A stretch of DNA of 64,000 nt. Source: Ryuthela nishihirai (lineage: Eukaryota; Arthropoda; Arachnida; Araneae; Heptathelidae). The stretch spans positions 43,718,691 to 43,782,690 of the forward strand of contig JAWZYU010000025.1 in the NCBI GenBank assembly GCA_038380435.1. Direction: 5' to 3'. The notes beneath the pieces were generated by a model. The model had not been told where the DNA came from. It did not search any database and saw nothing but the letters and a program-made list of their open reading frames with translations. The translations under genes were made by a program, and so were the position numbers. Below are positions 11,004-20,140 of the stretch, one piece after another. The stretch's first letter is position 1. The number at the start of each line of letters is the position of its first letter.

Positions 11004-11391
11004 GTTGGGTTGGGTTGTTTTACCTCTGAGCGGCACTTTTTTGCACACAATGGGCTAAATGGCCAGGTCACATGGACCCCGAAGGCTCAGAGAAGGTTTG
11101 GGGAGGGGACCTACTGGAACAGCTATTGGGAGACAGATGGTAGCCTCCCGTCAATGCCATCCAGCGTGTTCTTTAACATGCACAGGGTATGGCTCTCCCG
11201 CACACGGGGCCACGGCTTAACGTCCCATCCGACGGACGGTGGTCTTTCCAAGCCCATCGGTGTCCCCTACTGACCGTGGGCAGGGCGGGGAATTTTTGCG
11301 GAGATAAATCTCAAGCTGACCCAGCTGGGGCTCGAACCTGGGAACTACAGATCACGAGCCTGGCGGGCTACCGACTGAGCCATCCCCGCCC
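11004..11391 (-). mobile_element. SINE1 inserted in Tc1-B
   Basis: A full-length copy flanked by the duplication CACTCTCGATGC at 10992-11003 and 11392-11403. It breaks the catalytic region of the minus-strand Tc1-B transposase. Confidence 0.95.
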
Positions 11392-11621
11392 CACTCTCGA
11401 TGCACCACAGATGATGTGCCTGGCGATGATTAGCAGTCAGAAGAAACTTGTGAAGGGGATGTCATAAGTGTAATTCAGCTTCATTCAAACGTTGTCGGAT
11501 GGTTCGTTTGGACACTGGTTCAATGACTGCAGGCGCCATATTATGCTGGATTGCTCTAGATATCCCACAGGGGTTGGATTTTGCTTGTCGGTGGATTAGG
11601 CAATCTTTTTGTTGTGTGATA

Positions 11622-11788
11622 CAGTCACTCAAATAAATATCCGAACACCATGGTTGATTGCAGAATTCAGAAAAAATATCCGGCAACGATATTTTTAGAA
11701 ATTAGTGATCTGGCAAAAAATCGTTGCCAGATATTTTTTCTGAATTCTGCAACCAACCGTAGTGTTAGGATACTTTTTTGAGCGACTG
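11622..11788. mobile_element. Palindromic mariner-type MITE
   Basis: It has terminal repeats CAGTCACTCAAATAAATATCCG and TTTTTTGAGCGACTG between TA dinucleotides (11620-11621, 11789-11790). Nearly the whole length folds back on itself around ATCTGGCAAAAAATCG. No coding capacity. It belongs to the same family as 27443-27656. Confidence 0.9.
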
Positions 11789-11815
11789 TAGGTGGTCATA
11801 TTATTTTGATACTAG

Positions 11816-11965
11816 ATCGTGTGGGCTCACTCACGGAAATATTGAGCGTGTGCAGTTACCGTTCACAGCAAACAGGAGCGTATGCAGTAACTGCAGACGC
11901 TCCAGTTTGCTGTGAACGGTAACTGGAGCGTGTACAGTTGCTGTACACGCTCCAGATATTTTTCC
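11816..11965. repeat. Hairpin satellite block in MITE composite
   Basis: It shares CTCACTCACGGAAATATTGAG, the TTACCGTTCACAGCAAAC module and the palindrome CGTGTACAGTTGCTGTACACG with the other satellite blocks. Confidence 0.8.
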
Positions 11966-12117
11966 TGAATTCTGTAAACACGTGACACGAAGGTTGCCAG
12001 ATCACTATTTTCTAAAAAAATCGTTGCCAGATATTTTTTCTGAATTCTGTAATCAACCATAGAGTTCGGATATTTTTTAATATATATTATGCGTATGAAT
12101 ATATAATGCCATGAATA

Positions 12118-12474
12118 TGGAGCGTATGCAGTTACCGTTCACAGCAAACTGGAGCGGTTGCGGTTAATGTTCACAGAACATTGGATCGTGTGAGCTCACA
12201 AAGACCTAGATCGTGTGGGCTCACTCACGGAAATATTGAGCGTGTGCAGTTACCGTTCACAGCAAACTGGAGCGGTTGCGGTTAATGTTCACAGGACATT
12301 GGATCGTGTGAGCTCACAAAGACCTAGATCGTGTGGGCTCACTCACGGAAATATTGAGCGTGTGCAGTTACCGTTCACAGCAAACTGGAGCGTGTGCAGT
12401 AACTGCACACGCTCCAGTTTGTTGTGAACGGTAACTGGAGCGTGTACAGTTGCTGTACACGCTCCAGATATTTT
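12118..12474. repeat. 118-bp hairpin satellite array, left
   Basis: The unit recurs every 118 bp; GGATCGTGTGAGCTCACAAA starts at 12183 and 12301. Each unit contains TTACCGTTCACAGCAAACTG and the self-complementary GAGCTC core. The array ends in the palindrome CGTGTACAGTTGCTGTACACG. Confidence 0.9.
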
Positions 12475-12861
12475 TCCTCAATTCTGTAATCACGTGACAC
12501 GAAGGTTGCCAGATCACTAATTTCTAAAAAAATCGTTGCTAGATAGTTTTTCTGAATTCTGCAACCAACCATAGTGTTCGGATACATTTTTGAGCGACTG
12601 TACATCTGTGGGGAACTTGAGACACAGCGAGACTAAGCAGTAACTGTCCTCATCTACTGCTCCAAACAATGTGTTGCAGTGCTCACTGTACTACTGAGAT
12701 GTGGCGAAGACGGTTGGGTATACGACAAGCAGACCAACCTGTCTCATGCATTCCCACGATACAGTCCCATTCAAACACAGACCTTGCTGCTGACAACGTG
12801 CTCGAGTTCAATTCCTTGGCACAGCTGAAACACACGTCCACGTGTCACTTCCACTGACTTA

Positions 12862-13876
12862 CAGTCGCTAAAAAATATCCGAACACTATGGTTGATTACA
12901 GAATTTAGAAAAAAAATATCTGGCAACGATTTTTTTAGAAATTAGTGATCTGGCAACCTTCGTTTCACGTGATTACAGAATTCAGGAAAAATATCTGGAG
13001 CGTGTACAGTTGCTGTACACGCTCCAGTTACCGTTCACAGCAAACTGGAGCGTGTGCAGTTACTGCACACGCTCCAGTTTGCTGTGAACGGTAACTGCAC
13101 ACGCTCAATATTTCCGTGAGTGAGCTCACACGATCCAATGTGCTATGAACATTAACCGCAACCGCTCCAGTTTGCTGTGAACGGTAACTGCACACGCTCA
13201 ATATTTCCGTGAGTGAGCCCACACGATCTAGGTCTTTGTGAGCTCACACGATCCAATGTGCTGTGAACATTAACCGCAACTGCTCCAGTTTGCTGTGAAC
13301 GGTAACTGCACACGCTCAATATTTCCGTGAGTGAGCCCACATGATCTAGGTCTTTGTGAGCTCACACGATCCAATGTGCTGTGAACATTAACCGCTCCAG
13401 TTTGCTGTGAACGGTAACTGTACACGCTCAATATTTCCGTGAGTGAGCCCACACGATCTAGGTCTTTGTGAGCTCACACGATCCAATGTGCTGTGAACAT
13501 TAACCGCAACCGCTCCAGTTTGCTGTGAACGGTAACTGCACACGCTCAATATTTCCGTGAGTGAGCCCACACGATCTAGGTCTTTGTGAGCTCACACGAT
13601 CCAATGTGCTGTGAACGGTAACTGCAACCACTCCAGTTTGCTGTGAACGGTAACTGCACACGCTCCATATTCATTGCATTACACGCTCCATATTCATACG
13701 CATTATATATATTAAAAACTATCCGAACACTATGGTTGATTACAGAATTCAGAAAAAATATCAGGAACCGATTTTTTTAGAAACTAGTGATCTGACAACC
13801 TTCGTGTACTGTACACGAAGGTTGTCAGATCACTAGTTTCTAAAAAATAGTGTTCGGATATTTTTTTGAGTGACTG
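12862..13876. mobile_element. MITE-satellite composite, right member of the inverted pair
   Basis: It starts with CAGTCGCTAAAAAATATCCG after a TA (12860-12861), then a MITE arm, then the hairpin satellite (12993-13697), and closes with a palindromic MITE ending GAGTGACTG before a TA (13877-13878). Together with 11791-12600 it forms a very large inverted repeat around the 257-bp Tc1-B N-terminal block. Confidence 0.88.
12993..13697. repeat. 118-bp hairpin satellite array, right
   Basis: About five units in the orientation opposite to 12118-12474, with CACACGATCCAATGTG recurring at about 118-bp steps. Unit variants differ by small deletions (one lacks the CGCAAC stretch near 13390). It opens with the palindrome CGTGTACAGTTGCTGTACACG. 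Confidence 0.9.
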
Positions 13877-14003
13877 TATCTGCTGTCTGTTGCTGTGGCT
13901 TCTATGAGGTTCTTGGGACCGACATAACTGCCTCTGTTCCTTATGTAAAATAAAGCTTCTTACGTCTCCTAATGTTGTGGGGTACCTCAAAAATGACTCC
14001 AAA

Positions 14004-14020
14004 GGGGGGGGGGGGGGGGG
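14004..14020. repeat. G homopolymer
   Basis: An uninterrupted run of 17 G inside the BTB-gene intron. Confidence 0.9.
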
Positions 14021-14756
14021 AAGGGATGTGCTCGATGTTTATGAGCCATATATCAAAGTTTTTGAAGGTAGGTCTTTTAAGTGACGACAAAAAAAATGTA
14101 AATTAATGTATTTATTTATTTACTTATCTTCTTTTGAAGTGAATACGAACTCAGTGACTGATTGCACCATCGATATGCTTCAGGTTTATTTTCTACATTT
14201 TAGGGCCATATAGAGAGATAGATAAAAAAAAAATATATAAAGAAATTAAAATTTTTAAACAATACCTATCTTCCTATTGCTTTTTGCTCGTCCTTGTCGC
14301 ATTGTAAGTTTGTCAGTTTCTGGGTTTGTGAATCTGCCAAAATAATCGTTCCACCCTACTTTTCGAAAGCGACTGACAAACTTAATAATTTATGTATCAA
14401 ATAAAAGCTTATGAAGCGGAGGGTGTCGTAGACTACAAAAAAAACCCTCTATGCTTTCTTCCCCCCTAAAAAAGGGAAATATGAAAATGATTGTTTCGCT
14501 ATATCTCCAGAACATAAGGACCAAAAATAATGGGCTATGGTGTCAAATGAGAGCTTGTGATGTGGATAGTGGCACATGTTATAAAAATTCTCCCTCTTCC
14601 TTCTTCACCAGAAAATAGAGGCCAAATATGAGAATGATTGTTCTTTTTATATCTTCGGGAAGCAAGGGCCGAACGAAGGTATTGCTATTATATATAATAT
14701 ATTGCTTGCGGAAACGATACTTAAAAGCAGGCCCGGATCTAGGAAAAAAATCGAGC

Positions 14757-14783
14757 GGGGGGGGGGGGGGGGGGGGGGGGGGG
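14757..14783. repeat. Long G homopolymer
   Basis: An uninterrupted run of 27 G within the BTB-gene intron. It could form G-quadruplex structures, and its assembled length may be unreliable. Confidence 0.9.
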
Positions 14784-15156
14784 AAGAAAGACAATAGAGG
14801 CGAGAAAATGTAAAGGAGGGGGCCATGAGATGGATTTCCAACACAGTATAACATTTTCTTCTTCGTTTTACATGTTATTAAAACATGTATTTAAATTTTT
14901 TAATTTACATGTTATTAAAACATGTAAAACTTGGAAAACATGCATCAAATTTGAATAAATGTAATAATTTTTTGTCTCTATTGCCCTTACTAGCATTCTG
15001 AAATGGGATCCCCCACCCCCACCCCTAGATTCGACCATGCTTAAAAGATGTTACTGATAATATTTTGTAATATTTTAGTCTTTTTCTTGAAATGACATTA
15101 TTTTAATTTACCATGATTTGCATTTAACTTTTGTTTAATGTCTTTTTACTTCTCAG

Positions 15157-15991
15157 GTACATCTACACAAAGGAAATCTCATTTCCTTCGACAACGTCTG
15201 CTCTGCGTCTGTTGCAAATAGCCAACAGATTCATGGTGTACCCTCTGTCGGAGGTCTGTCTCGGCTATCTGCTGAGCAACATTCAGTCCGACAACGTCCT
15301 CGAGGTGCTGCAGCAACTGAAAAGCGTTGCTGACGTCACAGACAACGCCGACGTCGACAATCTACGAAACGAAGTGTTCACGAACTGCATGTGCCTCGTC
15401 GACGAATGCGCCGAGGAGATCCTACAGAGTGAATCGTTCGAGCAGCTAGACCAAGATACTTTGTCCGAAATCGTCATCCGAGATTCCCTTCGTGTGTCGT
15501 CAGAGCTCGTTATTTACGAGGCTGTTATGCGCTGGGCATGCAGGGAGTGCAAACGGCAGAGGAAGGTTTTAGTCCCAGAGAACAAACGCGAAATATTGGG
15601 AAATACTTTGTACTTAGTCAGATATCTTGCTATGACAAAGGAAGAGTTTCTGGAAGGGCCAGTTAGTGAGCATGCGCTGAACGAAGAAGAAACGGCTGCC
15701 ATTCTGGCTAGAATGCGAGGTGATGAAAACTGGCCTTTGCCTCGAACACTGACAGACGAAAGAGCTCATACAGGGAGACATTACCATGATTCGTTAGCTG
15801 TAGCATCTTCTCTAGGAAAACCCAGCAGCAGAACTGATTGCTGTAGAGAATATTCAAATGCAGAGGACAAAGCTCAAAGTTGTGGCACTTTACCAATGAA
15901 GGTAAAGCATGGGAACGGACGGAAAGCAGTAAGAAAGCTTTTCCGCAGAATAGGCGACTTTTTTATATGTATAATTCAATTATTAGACTAA
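15157..15991 (+). CDS. BTB-BACK domain protein, exon carrying the end of BTB and the BACK domain
   Basis: The acceptor TTCTCAG precedes 15157; the first base completes an Arg codon from the exon ending at 10042. The frame is open to TAA at 15989-15991 (277 residues). YIYTKEISFPSTTSALRLL finishes the BTB fold, and FMVYPLSEVCLGYL begins the linker and BACK region, which continues through EEILQSESFEQLDQDTL, LVIYEAVMRWACRECKRQ and KREILGNTLYLVRY. This order matches BTBD1/2/3/6-type proteins, which are cullin-3 adaptor-like. Those proteins usually carry a C-terminal PHR domain; none is visible here. The tail is basic and then hydrophobic (RKAVRKLFRRIGDFFICII). An AATAAA lies at 16209. Alternatively AAG|GTAAAG at about 15900 could splice in phase 0 to 17565. 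The gene symbol is left open. Confidence 0.9.
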
Positions 15992-16897
15992 CGACAGGTG
16001 TTTGAAAGAGACAAAAAGATCTCCTCCCATCATAAACTAATCTTAGCATGTAGCTCAAAGAACTATGATGAAATACATACTTAAGATTATCATCATCAGG
16101 TGCAATAACTTCTTCAGAATAGCATAAAAGGAAATAACATACATTCAGTCTTTCACACTACATCGAAAGCATGTTATCCAAAGAAGTCTTTTGCAACAAA
16201 TGTAATACAATAAAACATAATTCAAAACTCTTTCATTCGAAATGTCCATATAATTTGCATTTGTTTTTAATTTTAAAACTTTGATAAACAGATTTTACAC
16301 AAAAGTACCTGAATATTTCGAATAAAATAGCCCTTTGACCATAAAATCGATATATTTTAGTGCCGAATAATTAAAAAGAAAAATTATTTCTAAAATATTC
16401 ATAAAAGTTCTGCGTCTAGAACCATTAACGAATGAGAAGATGATAATGGCAGATGATGAATTAAGCCACTGCCTCTTAAGGAAGATGAATTTTCAGCTTT
16501 GATCACAGACACAGGATATACAAATCCCAATATGAAACATTTGGTCACTAGGCAACATATTGCTCTAGGGAAAATGAAACAGAGCAAAAATTAGTTACCA
16601 TTATGTGTTTTTTTTTTCTGTAATATTTGGTGATTTTTGTGACTATTTTTGTAGTTAGTAGTATTAAGGACATAGCTGGTAACAGTGATAACATTAACAT
16701 TTCTGCTGTCTGCTAATGAAATAGAATTTTGGGTTTAATTTTGAAAATAAGTCTTTTGAAATTTGTTTTAACATCACATTATAAGGTAATCCGTATGAGT
16801 TTTTTGCATTTTATATTTGTTTTTATTTAATAAATGGCTCTATTGTTTCCGTTAATTTCGAATTAGCCAAGTTTTCCGTAATTCGAAATCGTTTTTT
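15992..16897. other. 3' flank of the BTB-BACK exon and unassigned AT-rich sequence
   Basis: It contains an AATAAA at 16209-16214 that could serve as a polyadenylation signal if the gene ends at 15991. It then holds AT-rich sequence with TTCGAATTA words near 16850-16890. No coding region is recognised. Confidence 0.45.
16209..16214 (+). promoter_or_regulatory. Candidate polyadenylation signal
   Basis: A canonical AATAAA 218 bp after the stop codon at 15989-15991. A second AATAAA follows at about 16319. This supports, but does not prove, transcript ending here. Confidence 0.35.
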
Positions 16898-17031
16898 CGG
16901 TTCCTTGAATTTCGAATTAACTCTGTTTTACTGCATAATGTTCCCTTGGTATGTATTACAAGAAGGAAAAAGCTTCGTGCTATGGCATAGCACGAAGCTT
17001 TCTTTCTTCTTGTAATTATTCCTTTGAATGT
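16898..17031. repeat. 134-bp direct repeat, first copy, with internal hairpin
   Basis: It matches 17420-17553 with only a few mismatches. It contains a hairpin (16955-17016) whose core AAGCTTCGTGCTATG and its complement are separated by a single G. The two copies sit immediately either side of a SINE1. Confidence 0.92.
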
Positions 17032-17419
17032 AGGGCGGGGTGGCCCAGTCGGTAGCGCGCCGGGCTCGTAATCTGTAGTTCCCAGGTTCGAGTCCCAGCT
17101 GGTTCAGCGTTCAGATTTTTCTCCGCAAAATTCCCCGCCCTGCCCACGGTCAGTAGGGGACACCGATGGGCTTGGAAAGGCCGCCGTCCGTCGGATGGGA
17201 CGTTAAGCCGTGGCCCCGTGTGCGGGAGAGCCATACCCTGTGCATGTTAAAGAACACGCTGGATGGCTTGACGGGAGGCTACCATCTGTCTCCCAACAGC
17301 TGTTCCAGTGGGTCCCCTCCCCCAACCTTCTCTGAGTCTTCGGGGTCCATGTGACCTGGCTATTTAGCCCATGGTGGGCAAAAAAGTGCCGCTCAGAGGT
17401 AAAACAACCCAACCCAACT
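17032..17419 (+). mobile_element. SINE1 between long direct repeats
   Basis: A full-length plus-strand copy with the head GGGGTGGCCCAGTCGGTAGCG and the tail AACCCAACCCAACTC. Its flanks are 134-bp direct repeats rather than the usual 10-13 bp duplication. Confidence 0.93.
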
Positions 17420-17553
17420 CGGTTCCTTGAATTTCGAATTAACTCGATTTTACTGCATAATGTTCCCTTGGTATGTATTACAAGAAGGAAAAAGCTTCGT
17501 GCTATGGCATAGCACGAAGCTTTCTTCCTTTTTATAATTATTCCTTTGAATGT
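17420..17553. repeat. 134-bp direct repeat, second copy
   Basis: It repeats 16898-17031, including the palindrome core CTTCGTGCTATGGCATAGCA. It ends just before a candidate splice acceptor (AG 17563-17564). Confidence 0.92.
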
Positions 17554-17564
17554 GTGTACTTCAG

Positions 17565-17730
17565 ATCAGAGACTCCATATTAGAGAATGTGGAACAGTGG
17601 AGAGAGGATGCCATGCCTGGTCACCGCCTATTTGCTACTGGCACACCGTCCGGCAATATCGCCATTTCCTTTCTGGCATTTTCTCTCCACCTGATTTATA
17701 AGATTCTCCAGCTGATTATTTTAATTCTAG
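17565..17730 (+). CDS. Candidate downstream exon, possibly of the BTB-BACK gene
   Basis: This is a weakly supported exon. It follows an acceptor-like TGTGTACTTCAG and ends at CTAG|GTAAGC. Its frame is phase 0 at the start and would join in frame to a possible donor AAG|GTAAAG at about 15900 in the BACK exon. It reads RDSILENVEQWRED, then MPGHRLFATGTPSG, then a strongly hydrophobic stretch (SFLAFSLHLIYKILQL, IILIL) that could span a membrane. The GTAAGC donor coincides with the left edge of a SINE2 whose normal sequence there is GTTAGC, so a SINE may have supplied the donor. No known domain is recognised. It could equally be an open frame by chance. Confidence 0.3.
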
Positions 17731-18215
17731 GTAAGCGCGCTTGGCTACTGATCTACGGGACCTGGGTTCGAGCCCCGGGTAAGGCATGGATGTTCGTGTT
17801 GTTTTCTGCTGAGGTCCTGCCATCCTCTCAGATATTCTACTGTGGCATATAAACTGACAGGCTCCTGTCAGACCTCTGTGGCAAGCAGCTGCTTAAGGGG
17901 GGTATCTATTTTATTTACATTGGATCGTGTGAGCTCACAAAATCCTGGATCGTATGAGCTCACAAAATCCTGGATCGTGTGGGCCCTCACAGAAATATTG
18001 AGCGTGTGCAATTCCCTTTCACAGCAAACTGGAGCGTGTGCAGTAACTGCACACGCTCCAGTTTGCTATGAACGGTAACTGGAGCGTGTACAGTTGCTGT
18101 ACACGTTCCTGAGGTCCTGCCATCCTCTCAGACCTTCTACTGTGACATATAAACTGACAGGCTCCTGTCAGACCTCTGTGGCAAGCAGCTGCTTGAGGGG
18201 ATATTTATTTTTTTA
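17731..18215 (+). mobile_element. SINE2-satellite-SINE2 composite
   Basis: A head-truncated SINE2 (17731-17905, with GGGTTCGAGCCCCGGG and the CTGACAGGCTCCTGTCAGAC body) is followed by hairpin satellite (17917-18106) and then a second SINE2 body and tail (18107-18215). The second body joins the satellite at CCTGAGGTCCTGCC, the same junction as in the composite at 5641-6485. Confidence 0.87.
17917..18106. repeat. Hairpin satellite in SINE2 composite
   Basis: It shows GGATCGTGTGAGCTCACAAA, CAGTAACTGCACACGC and the terminal palindrome CGTGTACAGTTGCTGTACACG, in the order seen in the MITE composites. Confidence 0.85.
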
Positions 18216-18333
18216 TTTAAGCAAAAGTTTACCTTCGAAGAGGTTCAACGATAGCAATCGGTCGGCTTCTACCGAAATGTCAGGGAGTGAACGGAATTTT
18301 GGCACAAGGAAGACAATGACAAGATTATCACTT

Positions 18334-18334
<1 letters not shown>

Positions 18335-18368
<34 letters not shown>

Positions 18369-19276
18369 CAGGCAGCCATGGTCTACGGAGGTCCAACCAG
18401 ACCGTGCAATTTAGTTCTCCAAGCAAGTCTATCCTGAGCTACATCTACTGCATCTGGCCACTGCACACCAATTCTAACAAGCTCCTGTTTGACATTGTCT
18501 GCCCACCGCATCCTAGGTCTCCCCTTCTTTCTGAGGCCTTTAGGCACACTGTTCATAACCCTATTCGCCAATCTATCATTATTCATACGGGCAACATGGC
18601 CAAACCAACGGAGTCTCTCTCTGCACAATATGCTACTTAAAGGAGGTTGTAAACTCCTTTGCCTAACCTCATCATTAGTTACAAAGTTGAACCACCTGAT
18701 GCCCAAGATACTGCGTAAGCATCTGGAATCAAAAGCATCTAGTTTCCTGTTATCTTGTTTAAAAAGTGTCCAAGTTTCACTACCATAACTAACCCTAGAA
18801 AGAACCAAACTATTATACAGACTCTCCAGACCATTTAAAACTAAAATCTTTCCCTTGCAGTGAATTTCGCATAACATAATCAATAACCAAACTAAAGAGA
18901 AAAGAAGACAAAATGCACCCTTGTCAAACACCAGAAGTAATGCTAAACCAATTGCTACAAGACTTACCAACTCTCACACATGACTCAGTGTTATGATAGA
19001 GAGCTTCATTATGTTAACTAACTTGTCTCATATACCATATGATCTCACAATCAACTACAAATTATGACGATCAACAGAGTCGAAAGCCTTTTTGAAATCA
19101 ACAAAGCTAGCAACCAAAGGTTTCTGAAACTCTAAACATTTCTCAAGAATCCGCCCTAAGTGAAAATATCTGATCCACACATCCCCTACCACTTCTGAAT
19201 CCACATTGCTCATCACGCAATTGACTGTCAACCAGATTCTTAATTCTATTAAGCACAATCATGGAAAGAACTTTTC
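18335..19276 (-). mobile_element. LINE fragment, 3' end with internal deletion
   Basis: It matches the 3' part of the LINE at 715-4309, including an ATC/GAT tail (about 18337-18366). An internal deletion at about 18822 fuses the post-RT region to sequence before the YADD box, and a further small frameshift is present. The 5' truncation is at about 19276, within the RT region. Not functional. Confidence 0.9.
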
Positions 19277-19710
19277 AGGCATTAAAAAAGACAGAAAAGT
19301 ACTTTGTTACGCATTATTTACTCAAATTCGAATTCAATCAAAATTTGTTAAATAAAAACGATTCGCTTTTTTTTCCTCACTTTCATTAAAGTCACCAACG
19401 GATTTTTCAATAGTTTTCCAGATTTACTGTCCATAGTCATTCATTCAAACATTTTAAATTCTTTAAACTATGCTGTTTACTTTTCAGATCTCTATTCAGT
19501 ACAAACGCAATGAAAGGAATGTTGGTTTCCTTGTCATTCACCGTTTCGAAACTTTTTCTCTAAAAATACGTTGTCAAATACATTATTAACAACAGTTGCC
19601 GCTTCTATTGTAGTAAACCAGTAGTTCCCGAGTTCTTAAGTTTTTGGGTACAAATTTAATAAAATATCGAATAGTTCTTAGATCTATCTCGTTAAGCATT
19701 TTTTTTCTGG
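19277..19710. other. Unassigned AT-rich sequence
   Basis: No gene, element or repeat is recognised between the LINE truncation point and the next SINE1. Confidence 0.4.
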
Positions 19711-20088
19711 GTTGGGTTGGGTTATTTTACCTCTGAGCGGCACTTTTTTGTACACCATGGGCTAAATGGCCAGGTCACATGGACCCCGAAGGCTCAGAGA
19801 AGGTTGGGGGAGGGGACCCACTGAAATATCTGTTGGGAGACAGACGGTAGCCTCCCGTCAAGGCCATCCAGCGTGTTCTTTAACGTGCACAGGGTATGGC
19901 TCTCCCGCACACGGGGCCACGGCTTAACGTCCCATCCGACGGACGGCGGCCTTTCCAAGCCCATCGGTGTCCCCTACTGACCGTGGGCATGGAGGGGAAT
20001 TTTGCGGAGATAAATCTCAACGTTGACCCACCTGGGAACTACAGATTACGAGCCTGGCGCGCTACCGACTGAGCCACCCCCGCCCCCA
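19711..20088 (-). mobile_element. SINE1, nearly full length
   Basis: Tail GGGTTGGGTTATTTTACC at the left and head GAGCCACCCCCGCCCCC at the right. The head lacks a short piece around the B box. The flanks share a CATTTTTTTT..CTG duplication, expanded on the right to a long T run. Confidence 0.9.
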
Positions 20089-20140
20089 TTTTTTTTTTTT
20101 TTTTTCTGATAGAAGAACCTAAATAATTCCTGGATACAGC

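Larger units (their letters stand above)
11791..12600. mobile_element. MITE-satellite composite, left member of an inverted pair
   Basis: It contains MITE sequence and hairpin satellite (11816-11965 and 12118-12474) and ends at 12600 with the MITE terminus GAGCGACTG and a TA. Read in reverse complement it matches the composite at 12862-13876 in order and content. Confidence 0.85.
10503..12859 (-). pseudogene. Tc1/mariner-like transposase relic (Tc1-B), interrupted twice
   Basis: On the minus strand the transposase lies in three blocks. The N-terminal block at 12603-12859 shows a helix-turn-helix-like stretch (GWSACRIPNRLRH in one frame). The middle block at 11404-11619 reads ITQQKDCLIHRQAK onward. 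The catalytic block at 10503-10991 has a frame-shifted SDES box, then WSAISYDSRTPLVFGH, ISQQDN and a decayed SPIEHVW region. A SINE1 separates the middle and catalytic blocks, and a palindromic MITE block (11622-12600) separates the first two. The N-terminal and middle blocks join at a TA to give a plausible continuous reading, which supports insertion into an existing gene. Stops and frameshifts make it non-functional. Confidence 0.8.
10043..15156 (+). other. Intron of the BTB-BACK gene, filled with transposons
   Basis: It runs from donor GTAAGA (10043) to acceptor TTTTTACTTCTCAG (AG 15155-15156). It holds MITEs, a broken Tc1-like element, a SINE1, hairpin satellites and G homopolymers. The stretch from 13880 to 15156 shows only AT-rich sequence, G runs and a TTAAAACATGTA-type duplication near 14870-14930. 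Confidence 0.85.

Noticed and set aside
13028..13570. Repeated MGSLTEILSVCSYRSQQTG frames
   Set aside because: They are translations of the 118-bp hairpin satellite, shifting frame between units; not a gene.
14579..14854. Proline-rich or glycine-rich frames
   Set aside because: They are produced by the 27-G homopolymer.
16898..17553. LTRs of a small retrotransposon
   Set aside because: The 134-bp repeats enclose only a SINE1. There is no TG..CA border, primer-binding site or coding sequence.
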